Source of the DNA: Streptomyces sp. NBC_00078
Lineage (GTDB): Bacteria > Actinomycetota > Actinomycetes > Streptomycetales > Streptomycetaceae
Assembly: GCF_026343335.1 (NCBI RefSeq)
Contig: NZ_JAPELX010000001.1
Span: 2,356,001-2,420,000, forward strand
Reading direction: 5' to 3'
Length of the DNA stretch: 64,000 bases
Of the stretch, positions 29,076 to 36,657 are shown in pieces (within the stretch, counting starts at the first letter, position 1; every line of letters starts with the position of its first letter). A program made the translations under genes and the position numbers. The notes beneath the pieces were generated by a model. That model was not told the DNA's origin, made no database searches, and worked only from the letters and a program-made list of their open reading frames with translations.

Positions 29076-29570
29076 ATGCGGCACGAGGCACATCAGGCAC
29101 ATCTGGAACACGCACACCACCATCACCCGGCCGCCGCCACCTGGGGCATGGCCGCCCAGGCGACCCTCCACTGCCTGACCGGCTGCGCCATCGGCGAGGT
29201 GCTCGGCATGGTCGTCGGCACGGCGCTCGGCTGGGGCAACGTCGCGACGACGGTTGTGGCGATCGTGCTCGCGTTCTTCTTCGGCTACTCACTGACGCTG
29301 CGCGGGGTGCTGCGGGCCGGCGTCGGTTTCCGTACGGCCTTCCGGGTGGCGCTCGCCGCGGACACCCTGTCCATCGCCGTGATGGAGCTGATCGACAACG
29401 GCGTGATCGTGCTGTGGCCGGACGCGATGGACGCCCAGCTGGCCGACCTGCTGTTCTGGGCTTCCCTCGCGATCTCCCTGGCGATCGCCTTCGTCGTGAC
29501 GACGCCCGTCAACAAGTGGATGATCGGCCGTGGGAAGGGCCACGCGGTGGTGCACGGCTACCACCACTGA
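29076..29570 (+). CDS. DUF4396 membrane protein with His-rich N-terminus
   Basis: 164 aa with four predicted membrane spans (about 24-44, 48-68, 78-98, 122-142). The first 18 residues contain nine histidines (HEAHQAHLEHAHHHH), a likely metal-binding tail. A Cys pair lies in TLHCLTGCAIGE. DUF4396 has no assigned biochemical role. ATG 29076 follows GGGGG; ATG 29040 is in frame but would start about five bases after the predicted transcription start. The CsoR-like box upstream suggests copper induction and a role in copper handling. Confidence 0.82.
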   Translation: MRHEAHQAHLEHAHHHHPAAATWGMAAQATLHCLTGCAIGEVLGMVVGTALGWGNVATTVVAIVLAFFFGYSLTLRGVLRAGVGFRTAFRVALAADTLSIAVMELIDNGVIVLWPDAMDAQLADLLFWASLAISLAIAFVVTTPVNKWMIGRGKGHAVVHGYHH

Positions 29571-29586
29571 CGACGCCCGCCGGGAG

Positions 29587-30234
29587 TCAGAGCTCGGGGC
29601 CGTCCCCGAGCTCCTCCTGGTAGGAGTAGCGCTGTTCCTTCCAGGGGTCGCCGACGTTGTGGTAGCCGCGCTCCTCCCAGAAGCCGCGGCGGTCGGCGGT
29701 CATGTACTCCACGCCGCGCACCCACTTCGGGCCCTTCCAGGCGTACAGATGGGGCACGACGAGGCGCAGCGGGAAGCCATGCTCCGCCGTCAGCAGCTCG
29801 CCGTCCTTGTGGGTGGCGAAGATGGTCCGCCCGGAAGCGAAGTCCGCCAGGCGGAGGTTCGAACTGAAGCCGTACTCGGCCCACACCATGACATGGGTGA
29901 CCGCGGGCGCGGGCGGCGCGATCTCAAGAATCGCAGCGGCGGGAATGCCGCCCCATTCGGCGCCGAGCATGCTGAACTTCGTGACGCAGTGCAGGTCGGC
30001 CACGACCGTGGTGTACGGCAGGGCCGCGAACTCCTCGTGGGTCCAGCAGTGCTTCTCGCCGTCCGCGGTCGCGCCGAAGACCCTGAACTCCCAGCGCTCC
30101 GGGCGGAACTTGGGGACGGGCCCGTAGTGCGTGACCGGCCAGCCGCGTTGCAGGCGCTGCCCCGGCGGAAGCCCGGCCTGTGCTGCTCCTCCTGAATCGC
30201 GTTCTCCCGATTCACGCTCCGCCGGCTGACCCAT
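29587..30234 (-). CDS. Sulfite oxidase-like molybdopterin oxidoreductase
   Basis: 215-aa single-domain member of the sulfite oxidase/YedY (MsrP) fold. Cys83 in DLHCVTKFS is the expected molybdenum thiolate ligand, followed by the W-G-G-I/V motif (EWGGIPAAA), HGFPLRLVVP and YAWKGPKWV. No signal peptide or Tat motif, so cytoplasmic, unlike E. coli MsrP. ATG 30234 with AGGA upstream. Divergent from bfr across a 173-base region that carries an inverted repeat. Physiological substrate unknown. Confidence 0.88.
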   Translation of the reverse strand: MGQPAERESGERDSGGAAQAGLPPGQRLQRGWPVTHYGPVPKFRPERWEFRVFGATADGEKHCWTHEEFAALPYTTVVADLHCVTKFSMLGAEWGGIPAAAILEIAPPAPAVTHVMVWAEYGFSSNLRLADFASGRTIFATHKDGELLTAEHGFPLRLVVPHLYAWKGPKWVRGVEYMTADRRGFWEERGYHNVGDPWKEQRYSYQEELGDGPEL

Positions 30235-30308
30235 GACTCCATCCTGACAGACCCGTGACAGTGCGCTTGACCTGCCCCATCAAATGTGGGCAACTACGAC
30301 TAAGCATG

Positions 30309-30325
30309 CACTTACTTACTAAGTG
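30309..30325. promoter_or_regulatory. Inverted repeat upstream of bfr
   Basis: CACTTA-CTTAC-TAAGTG, 6-bp arms around a 5-base centre, in an unusually A/T-rich patch between the divergent molybdopterin enzyme and bfr genes. A plausible repressor site; it does not match the iron-box consensus. Confidence 0.4.
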
Positions 30326-30407
30326 AAGACTTACTGGACGATCTTTGTTGCCGGTGCAATCATGCGGCGCAAACTGCCAGTCCCCCCGCTTGGAAGGAGC
30401 CTCTGCG

Positions 30408-30887
30408 ATGCAGGGCGACCCCGAGGTCATCGAATTCCTCAACGAGCAGCTCACCGGCGAGCTGACCGCGATCAACCAGTACTTCCTGCACGCGAAGATG
30501 CAGGAGAACTTCGGCTGGACGAAGCTCGCGAAGTACACGCGGCACGAGTCGTTCGACGAGATGAAGCACGCGGAGGTGCTCACCGACCGCATCCTCTTCC
30601 TGGAGGGGCTGCCGAACTACCAGCGGCTGTTCCATGTGCGCGTGGGGCAGACCGTCAAGGAGATGTTCGAGGCCGACCGGCAGGTCGAGGTCGAGGCGAT
30701 CGACCGGCTCAAGCGCGGTATCGAGGTGATGCGCGCCAAGGGCGACATCACGTCCGCGAACATCTTCGAGTCGATCCTCGCGGACGAGGAGCACCACATC
30801 GACTACCTCGACACCCAGCTGGAACTGGTCGAGAAGCTCGGCGAGGCGCTCTACATCGCGCAGCTGATCGAGCAGCCGGAGAGCTAG
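30408..30887 (+). CDS. bfr: Bacterioferritin
   Basis: 159-aa heme-containing ferritin that oxidises and stores iron in a 24-mer. All di-iron ferroxidase ligands are present: Glu18, Glu51, His54, Glu94, Glu127 and His130; the heme ligand Met52 is present too. ATG 30408 is preceded by GGAAGGAG. Faces bfd, and the two stops share the palindrome CTAG (30884-30887). Confidence 0.97.
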   Translation: MQGDPEVIEFLNEQLTGELTAINQYFLHAKMQENFGWTKLAKYTRHESFDEMKHAEVLTDRILFLEGLPNYQRLFHVRVGQTVKEMFEADRQVEVEAIDRLKRGIEVMRAKGDITSANIFESILADEEHHIDYLDTQLELVEKLGEALYIAQLIEQPES

Positions 30888-31111
30888 GCGGCCTCGTCCA
30901 GACCGGTCAGGACCGGCTTGCCCTGTTCTGCGGCGAACTCACGGCGGGGGCACTCGCCCCGGCCCAGGAGTGCCTGGATCCGCCGGACGCACGAACCGCA
31001 GTCCGTGCCCGCCTTGCAGGCGGACGCCAGCCGGCGGGGGGTGCCGGCACCGTCCTCGGCATGCTTCTTGACCTGCTGCTCGGTGATGCCGAAGCAACTG
31101 CAGACGTACAC
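30884..31111 (-). CDS. bfd: Bacterioferritin-associated [2Fe-2S] ferredoxin
   Basis: 75 aa. Cys4 and Cys6 (CSC) plus Cys38 and Cys41 (CGSC) are the [2Fe-2S] ligands of Bfd, which feeds electrons to bacterioferritin to release stored iron. GTG 31111 is chosen because GGGAGG lies nine bases upstream and the family begins with the VCSC strand. The Arg/Glu-rich C-terminal 25 residues exceed the E. coli version. An iron box lies about 50 bases upstream. Confidence 0.93.
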   Translation of the reverse strand: MYVCSCFGITEQQVKKHAEDGAGTPRRLASACKAGTDCGSCVRRIQALLGRGECPRREFAAEQGKPVLTGLDEAA

Positions 31112-31162
31112 GCGGTTCCACCTCCCGCCGGGATTGACCAGTCTCGCCGCCCCCATTGATCG

Positions 31163-31181
31163 GTGAGGCTAACCTAACCTT
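31163..31181 (-). promoter_or_regulatory. DmdR/IdeR-type iron box upstream of bfd
   Basis: TGAGGCTAACCTAACCTTA matches 14 of 19 positions of the DmdR1/IdeR/DtxR consensus TTAGGTTAGGCTAACCTAA. Located in the bfd promoter region, so repression by iron-loaded regulator is expected: Bfd made when iron is scarce and must be mobilised. Confidence 0.75.
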
Positions 31182-31212
31182 ACCCGGCGTTCAGGAGCCG
31201 CAAAAGTGGGGC

Positions 31213-31242
31213 GGGGCGCGGATCGTATGTGATCCGCGCCCC
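31213..31242 (-). terminator. Terminator of DAHP synthase gene
   Basis: Perfect 12-bp arms 31213-31224 and 31231-31242 around a 6-base loop, 37 bases beyond the aroH stop. Confidence 0.8.
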
Positions 31243-31271
31243 ATTCACGTCCTGTAACGGGTGCCCCCGTC

Positions 31272-31291
31272 ACTGGTCCCTACTGGTCCCT
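31272..31291. repeat. 10-bp tandem duplication across the aroH stop
   Basis: The decamer actggtccct is repeated perfectly at 31272-31281 and 31282-31291. The aroH stop (31280-31282) lies at the junction. Resembles the stop-spanning duplication in thiE. Confidence 0.85.
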
Positions 31292-32632
31292 GTACATCTC
31301 CGCCACGAGGAAGGCCAGGTCCAGCGACTGGCTGCGGTTCAGACGCGGGTCGCAGGCCGTCTCGTAGCGCTGGTGCAGGTCGTCGACGAAGATCTCGTCG
31401 CCGCCGCCCACGCACTCGGTCACGTCGTCACCGGTGAGCTCGACGTGGATGCCGCCCGGGTGGGTGCCGAGGCCCTTGTGGACCTCGAAGAAGCCCTTGA
31501 CCTCGTCGAGCACGTCGTCGAAGCGGCGGGTCTTGTGACCGGAGGCCGCCTCGTAGGTGTTGCCGTGCATCGGGTCGGTGATCCAGGCGACGGTCGCGCC
31601 GGACGCGCTGACCTTCTCGACCAGCTCGGGCAGCTTGTCGCGGACCTTGTCGGCGCCCATGCGGACGATGAAGGTCAGCCGGCCGGGCTCACGGTCGGGG
31701 TCGAGGCGCTCGATGTACTGCAGCGCCTCCTCGGCCGTGGTCGTCGGGCCGAGCTTGATGCCGATCGGGTTGCGGATCTTCGAGGCGAACTCGATGTGCG
31801 CGCCGTCCAGCTGACGGGTGCGCTCACCGATCCACACCATGTGCGCCGAGACGTCGTACAGCTGCCCGGTACGCGAGTCGACCCTGGTCAGCGCCGACTC
31901 GTAGTCCAGCAGCAGCGCCTCGTGCGAGGAGTAGAACTCGACGGTCTTGAACTCTTCCGGGTCCGTGCCGCAGGCCCGCATGAAGTTCAACGCGTTGTCG
32001 ATCTCGCGGGCCAGCTGCTCGTAGCGCTGACCGGACGGGGACGACTTCACGAAGTCCTGGTTCCAGGCGTGCACCTGGCGCAGGTCGGCGTAACCGCCGG
32101 TGGTGAAGGCGCGCACCAGGTTGAGCGTGGAGGCGGAGGCGTTGTACATCCGCTTCAGGCGCTCGGGGTCCGGGATGCGGGCGCTCTCGGTGAAGTCGAA
32201 GCCGTTGACCGAGTCGCCGCGGTAGGTCGGCAGGGTCACGCCGTCGCGGGTCTCGGTCGGCTTGGAGCGCGGCTTGGAGTACTGGCCGGCGATCCGGCCG
32301 ATCTTCACGACCGGCACCGAGGCGGCGTACGTCAGCACGGCGCCCATCTGGAGCAGGGTCTTGAGCTTGTTGCGGATCTGGTCGGCGGACACCGCGTCGA
32401 AGGCCTCGGCGCAGTCGCCGCCCTGGAGGAGGAACGCCTCTCCCTTGGCGACGGCCGCCATCCGGGCGCGCAGCTGGTCGCACTCGCCCGCGAAGACGAG
32501 CGGCGGATACGACTCGAGGTCCGCGATCACTGCGCGCAGAGCCTCGGTGTCGGGGTACTCGGGCTGCTGCGCCGCGGGCAGGTTTCGCCAGGTGTTGCCA
32601 GCGCTCGCGCTGGTCGTTGCGTTCACGGTCAC
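31280..32632 (-). CDS. aroH: Class II 3-deoxy-7-phosphoheptulonate (DAHP) synthase
   Basis: First committed step of the shikimate pathway: PEP plus erythrose 4-phosphate to DAHP. 450 aa, plant-type (class II). Motifs: GECDQLRARM, FLLQGGDCAEAF with the metal-binding Cys, KPRSKPTE, GGYADLRQVH, RNPIGIKLGPTTT, WITDPMHGNT and GGIHVELTGDDVTECVGG. GTG 32632 gives the conserved TVNA start. The start codon is part of a perfect 8-bp inverted repeat (32632-32650). Divergent from the trp leader and trpEG, so pathway entry and the Trp branch share one control region. Confidence 0.94.
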   Translation of the reverse strand: MTVNATTSASAGNTWRNLPAAQQPEYPDTEALRAVIADLESYPPLVFAGECDQLRARMAAVAKGEAFLLQGGDCAEAFDAVSADQIRNKLKTLLQMGAVLTYAASVPVVKIGRIAGQYSKPRSKPTETRDGVTLPTYRGDSVNGFDFTESARIPDPERLKRMYNASASTLNLVRAFTTGGYADLRQVHAWNQDFVKSSPSGQRYEQLAREIDNALNFMRACGTDPEEFKTVEFYSSHEALLLDYESALTRVDSRTGQLYDVSAHMVWIGERTRQLDGAHIEFASKIRNPIGIKLGPTTTAEEALQYIERLDPDREPGRLTFIVRMGADKVRDKLPELVEKVSASGATVAWITDPMHGNTYEAASGHKTRRFDDVLDEVKGFFEVHKGLGTHPGGIHVELTGDDVTECVGGGDEIFVDDLHQRYETACDPRLNRSQSLDLAFLVAEMYRDQ

Positions 32633-32684
32633 CCCGTAAACATTACGGGGTCGTGTCGACTGGTTATCTCCCGGCTCGACTGGT
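32632..32684. promoter_or_regulatory. aroH leader inverted repeat and 20-bp-spaced direct repeats
   Basis: Perfect inverted repeat CCCCGTAA-ACA-TTACGGGG at 32632-32650 overlaps the aroH start codon, so it could be an operator or an RNA hairpin hiding the start. Beside it, TCGACTGGT is repeated directly at 32656 and 32676, exactly 20 bases (two helical turns) apart, as for a protein binding one DNA face. Function unproven. Confidence 0.5.
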
Positions 32685-32737
32685 GAGACGGGGCGATCAC
32701 CGTCCGGACGGCCGGGCGGTGCGGTAGGGTGCGTCGC

Positions 32738-32794
32738 ATGTTCGCGCATTCGACCCAGACCTGGTGGTGGACCGCTCATCCGGCGGCCCACTGA
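32738..32794 (+). CDS. trpL: Trp attenuator leader peptide
   Basis: 18-residue open frame MFAHSTQTWWWTAHPAAH with three consecutive Trp codons (9-11) followed by a stop, then a terminator hairpin ahead of trpEG. Ribosome stalling at TGG-TGG-TGG when charged tRNA-Trp is scarce should prevent terminator formation. Closely resembles the trp attenuator described upstream of anthranilate synthase in Streptomyces venezuelae. Confidence 0.93.
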   Translation: MFAHSTQTWWWTAHPAAH

Positions 32795-32816
32795 CTGCGC
32801 GTACGCAAAACTTCGC

Positions 32817-32845
32817 GAAGGCCGCCCGAGGGGCGGCCTTCGGTG
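32817..32845 (+). terminator. trp attenuator terminator
   Basis: GAAGGCCGCCC and GGGCGGCCTTC (32817-32827, 32831-32841) form a perfect 11-bp stem with a GAG loop, followed by GGTGTTTT. Lies 23 bases after the trpL stop and 68 bases before trpEG. Confidence 0.9.
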
Positions 32846-32908
32846 TTTTCCGGGTCGTTCCTCTCCGTCCTCCCCGCCGACGACGAGACCGAGAAGGAAC
32901 CCGGACCC

Positions 32909-34774
32909 ATGAACCTGCTGGACCTGCCGCACGACCCCCGGCCGTTCGCCCTGCTGCGCCGCCGCGCGCCGGGCCATGCCATCGAGGAAAGCGCGACGGT
33001 CGAGCTGCTCCTCGGCCCGGTCGCCGCCTACGACCGCCTCGCCGACCTCCCTGACGAGGGCCTCGCCCTGGTCCCCTTCCGTCAGATCCGCGAGCGCGGC
33101 TTCGACGTCCGCGACGACGGCACCCCGCTGACGTTCCTCACCCCCGAGGAGTCGTACGAGATCCCGCTCGCCGACGCTCTCGCGCAGCTCCCGACGCACG
33201 ACGTGCGGGTGGAGGGCGGCGGCTTCGACGTCGGCGACGAGGAGTACGGCGAGATCGTCGGGCGGGTGCTGCGGGAGGAGATCGGGCGGGGCGAGGGCGC
33301 GAACTTCGTGATCCGGCGGACGTACGAGGGCGGGATCCCGGGATTCTCCAGGGCCGACGCCCTCGCGCTCTTCCGGCGGCTGCTGGAGGGCGAGCGGGGC
33401 GCGTACTGGACGTTCGTCGTGCACACCGGGGACCGCACGCTGGTCGGCGCCAGTCCCGAGGTGCACGTCCGGATGTCCGGCGGCACGGTCGTCATGAACC
33501 CGATCAGCGGGACGTACCGGTATCCCGCCGAGGGCCCGACACCCGAACACCTGCTCGACTTCCTCGCCGACGGCAAGGAGATCGAGGAGCTGTCGATGGT
33601 CGTCGACGAGGAGCTCAAGATGATGTGCACCGTCGGAGACATGGGCGGGATCGTGGTCGGCCCTCGCCTGAAGGAGATGGCCCATCTCGCGCACACCGAG
33701 TACGAGCTGCGCGGGAAGTCCTCACTGGACGCGCGTGAGGTGCTGAAGGAGACGATGTTCGCGGCGACCGTCACCGGGTCGCCCGTGCAGAACGCCTGCC
33801 GGGTCATCGAGCGGCACGAGGTCGGTGGGCGCGGCTACTACGCGGGCGCGCTGGCCCTGCTGGGCCGGGACTCCGGGGGCGCGCAGACGCTCGACTCCCC
33901 CATCCTCATCCGTACCGCGGACATCGACGCGGACGGGCGGCTGCGGGTGCCGGTCGGCGCGACCCTCGTACGGGGATCGGACCCGGCGAGCGAGGTCGCG
34001 GAGACGCACGCGAAGGCGGCGGGTGTGCTGGCGGCCCTGGGCGTACGCCCGTCACGGCCGCGTGAGGAGCACACGCGCGCACGGCTCGCCGACGATCCAC
34101 GCGTGCGTGCCGCGCTCGACGGGCGCCGGGCCTCGCTGGCCCCCTTCTGGCTGCGGATGCAGGAGCAGTCCGCTCAGCTCACCGGGCACGCCCTGGTCGT
34201 CGACGCGGAGGACACCTTCACGGCGATGCTCGCGCATGTGCTGCGCTCCAGCGGTCTGGAGGTGACCGTCCGGCGCCACGACGAGCCCGGTCTGCGGGAC
34301 GCCGTGCTCGCGCATGAGGGGCCACTCGTGCTGGGCCCCGGCCCCGGTGACCCCTCGGACCTGGACGATCCCAGGATGCGGTTCCTGCGGGAGCTGACCG
34401 CCGCGGTGATCCAGGACCACCGGCACGGCGTCCTCGGCGTCTGCCTCGGACACGAGCTGATCGCGGCCGAGCTGGGGCTGGAGATCGTACGGAAGGAAGT
34501 GCCCTACCAGGGCGCGCAGACGACGGTCGGCCTGTTCGGGCGGCGCGAGACCGTCGGCTTCTACAACAGCTTCGTGGCGCGCTGCGACGACGAGACCGCG
34601 GGGGAACTGGCCGCGCACGGCGTCGAGGTCAGCCGGAGCCCGTCGTACGAAGTGCACGCGCTGCGCGGCCCGGGATTCGCCGGAGTGCAGTTCCACCCGG
34701 AGTCGATCCTCACGCTCAACGGCGCCGCCGTGGTGCGGGAGTTGGTCGGCCGGCTGCGGAACACGACCGTGTAG
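32909..34774 (+). CDS. trpEG: Fused anthranilate synthase TrpE-TrpG
   Basis: Single 621-aa chain: chorismate-binding TrpE-type domain (about 1-410) joined to a glutamine amidotransferase (about 425-621). Amidotransferase triad Cys512 (GVCLGHE), His596 and Glu598 (FHPES). The synthase part shows NPISGTYR, EIEELSMVVDEEL and TGSPVQNA. The layout resembles PhzE-like fusions, but the Trp leader immediately upstream argues for tryptophan biosynthesis. ATG 32909 has AAGGA about ten bases upstream. trpD is about 26 kb away in this window; other trp genes are elsewhere. Confidence 0.93.
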   Translation: MNLLDLPHDPRPFALLRRRAPGHAIEESATVELLLGPVAAYDRLADLPDEGLALVPFRQIRERGFDVRDDGTPLTFLTPEESYEIPLADALAQLPTHDVRVEGGGFDVGDEEYGEIVGRVLREEIGRGEGANFVIRRTYEGGIPGFSRADALALFRRLLEGERGAYWTFVVHTGDRTLVGASPEVHVRMSGGTVVMNPISGTYRYPAEGPTPEHLLDFLADGKEIEELSMVVDEELKMMCTVGDMGGIVVGPRLKEMAHLAHTEYELRGKSSLDAREVLKETMFAATVTGSPVQNACRVIERHEVGGRGYYAGALALLGRDSGGAQTLDSPILIRTADIDADGRLRVPVGATLVRGSDPASEVAETHAKAAGVLAALGVRPSRPREEHTRARLADDPRVRAALDGRRASLAPFWLRMQEQSAQLTGHALVVDAEDTFTAMLAHVLRSSGLEVTVRRHDEPGLRDAVLAHEGPLVLGPGPGDPSDLDDPRMRFLRELTAAVIQDHRHGVLGVCLGHELIAAELGLEIVRKEVPYQGAQTTVGLFGRRETVGFYNSFVARCDDETAGELAAHGVEVSRSPSYEVHALRGPGFAGVQFHPESILTLNGAAVVRELVGRLRNTTV

Positions 34775-34788
34775 CCGGCCGCGCGGCC

Positions 34789-34812
34789 GTCCGGGGGCCG
34801 GCGCCCCCGGAC
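34789..34812. terminator. Bidirectional terminator trpEG/pfkA
   Basis: Perfect 10-bp arms 34789-34798 and 34803-34812 around CGGC, between converging genes. Confidence 0.8.
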
Positions 34813-34830
34813 CTCCGCCTCGGCCTGCCG

Positions 34831-35859
34831 TCAGCCGAAGAAGACCCCGACCTCCTCGTACAGCTTCGGGTCCACCGTCTTCAGTTTGGCCGTGGCCTCC
34901 GCGATCGGGACCCGGACGATGTCGGTGCCTTGCAGGGCGACCATCTTCCCGAAGTCACCGTCACGGACGGCGTCGATGGCGTGCAGGCCGAAGCGGGTGG
35001 CGAGCCAGCGGTCGAACGCGCTGGGGGTACCGCCGCGCTGGATGTGGCCGAGGACGGTGGTACGGGCCTCCTTGCCGGTGCGCTTCTCGATCTCCTTGGC
35101 CAGCCATTCACCGACTCCCGACAGACGGACGTGTCCGAAGGAGTCCAGCGACCCGTCCTTGAGGACCACGTCGCCGTCCTTCGGCATGGCGCCCTCCGCG
35201 ACGACCACGATCGGTGCGTACGACGCCTTGAAGCGGGAGGTGACCCAGGAGCACACCTGGTCGACGTCGAAGCGCTGCTCGGGGATGAGGATGACGTTGG
35301 CGCCGCCCGCGAGGCCGGAGTGAAGTGCGATCCAGCCGGCGTGACGGCCCATCACCTCGCAGACCAGGACCCGCATATGGGACTCGGCGGTGGTGTGCAG
35401 GCGGTCGATGGCCTCCGTCGCGATGCCGACCGCGGTGTCGAAGCCGAAGGTGTAGTCGGTGGCGGACAGGTCGTTGTCGATGGTCTTGGGCACGCCGACG
35501 ACGGGCACGCCGTACTCGTCGGTGAGGCGCGCCGCGACGCCCAGGGTGTCCTCGCCGCCGATCGCGATGAGCGCGTCGACCTCCTGCTTGGCGAGGTTCT
35601 CCTTGATCCGGCGGATGCCGTTCTCCTGCTTCAGCGGATTCGTGCGCGAGGAGCCGAGGATGGTGCCGCCGCGGGGCAGGATGCCGCGCACCGCGGGGAT
35701 GTCGAGGCGGACGGTGTCGCCCTCCAGCGGTCCGCGCCAGCCGTCCCGGTAGCCGACGAAGTCGTAGCCGTACTCCTGCACGCCCTTGCGGACGATGCCC
35801 CGGATGACGGCGTTGAGCCCGGGGCAGTCGCCGCCTCCGGTCAGTACTCCGACCCGCAT
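34831..35859 (-). CDS. pfkA: 6-phosphofructokinase
   Basis: Phosphorylates fructose 6-phosphate; 342 aa. Motifs: GGGDCPGLN at the N-terminus, IGGEDTLG (phosphoryl-donor loop, about 102), PKTIDNDL (catalytic Asp, about 125-132), MGRHAGWIA and LGHIQRGG. GGEDT at the donor loop marks the actinomycete group III enzymes, intermediate between the ATP-type GGDGS and PPi-type GGDDT; streptomycete members are ATP dependent as I recall. ATG 35859. S. coelicolor has three pfkA paralogues; this position corresponds to one of them. Confidence 0.93.
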   Translation of the reverse strand: MRVGVLTGGGDCPGLNAVIRGIVRKGVQEYGYDFVGYRDGWRGPLEGDTVRLDIPAVRGILPRGGTILGSSRTNPLKQENGIRRIKENLAKQEVDALIAIGGEDTLGVAARLTDEYGVPVVGVPKTIDNDLSATDYTFGFDTAVGIATEAIDRLHTTAESHMRVLVCEVMGRHAGWIALHSGLAGGANVILIPEQRFDVDQVCSWVTSRFKASYAPIVVVAEGAMPKDGDVVLKDGSLDSFGHVRLSGVGEWLAKEIEKRTGKEARTTVLGHIQRGGTPSAFDRWLATRFGLHAIDAVRDGDFGKMVALQGTDIVRVPIAEATAKLKTVDPKLYEEVGVFFG

Positions 35860-35967
35860 GGAAATGTCCCTTCGCCGCGGTTGCCTGTGAGGGCCACGCT
35901 AATGGTGATCCAGGTCACACAGGGATGGGCGTGAAGGGCAATTCCGGTGAACTGTCGGGCGCGCGGT

Positions 35968-36657
35968 TTACTCGTCGTCAAGTCCGCGCTCTATCGCGTA
36001 ACGCACGAGTTCGACTCTGTTGTGCAGCTGGAGCTTGCCGAGAGTGTTCTGGACGTGGTTCTGCACCGTGCGGTGGGAGATGACGAGGCGTTCGGCGATC
36101 TGCTTGTAGCTCAGGCCCTTGGCGACCAGGCGCAGCACCTCCGTCTCGCGGTCGGTGAGCTGCGGGACCTTGGATTCGCCGGTGTCGGCGGCGGGCCCGG
36201 GCTCGGAGGCGAGACGGCGGTACTCGCCGAGGACCAGTCCGGCCAGGCCCGGTGTGAACACCGGGTCCCCGACGGCCGTACGGCGCACCGCGTCCAGGAG
36301 TTCCTCGGTCGACGCCGACTTCAGCAGATAGCCGGTCGCGCCGGACTTCACGGCCTCCAGGACGTCGGCGTGCTCGCCGCTCGCGGACAGCACGAGGACC
36401 CGCAACGCCGGGTTGTGGCCGACGAGTTCCTTGCAGACCTGGACGCCGGGCTTGGCCGGCAGGTTCAGGTCGAGGACCAGGACGTCGGGGGCGGCGGCCT
36501 TGGCGCGGCGCACGGCCTGGTCGCCGTCGCCGGCGGTGGCGACCACGTCGAAGCCGGACTCGGCCAGGTCGCGGGCGACGGCGTCGCGCCACATCGGATG
36601 GTCGTCGACCACCATGACCCTGATCGGGTCCCGCTGCCCGTCGGTGGAAACCGTCAT
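35968..36657 (-). CDS. macR: NarL-type response regulator (MacR-like)
   Basis: 229 aa. Receiver domain with acidic pair Asp18/Asp19, phospho-acceptor Asp63 (VLDLNLP) and conserved Lys in YLLKS. A LuxR/NarL helix-turn-helix fills about 165-225 (LTDRETEVLRLVAKGLSYKQIAERL). ATG overlaps the kinase stop by four bases. By position and sequence it corresponds to MacR of the MacRS system described in S. coelicolor, which controls membrane-protein and morphogenesis genes; this equivalence is from memory. Confidence 0.88.
   Translation of the reverse strand: MTVSTDGQRDPIRVMVVDDHPMWRDAVARDLAESGFDVVATAGDGDQAVRRAKAAAPDVLVLDLNLPAKPGVQVCKELVGHNPALRVLVLSASGEHADVLEAVKSGATGYLLKSASTEELLDAVRRTAVGDPVFTPGLAGLVLGEYRRLASEPGPAADTGESKVPQLTDRETEVLRLVAKGLSYKQIAERLVISHRTVQNHVQNTLGKLQLHNRVELVRYAIERGLDDE

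Noticed and set aside
31280..33694. An 804-codon frame that would extend DAHP synthase N-terminally
   Set aside because: The extra 350 codons run antisense through trpEG and its leader; the conserved start is GTG 32632.
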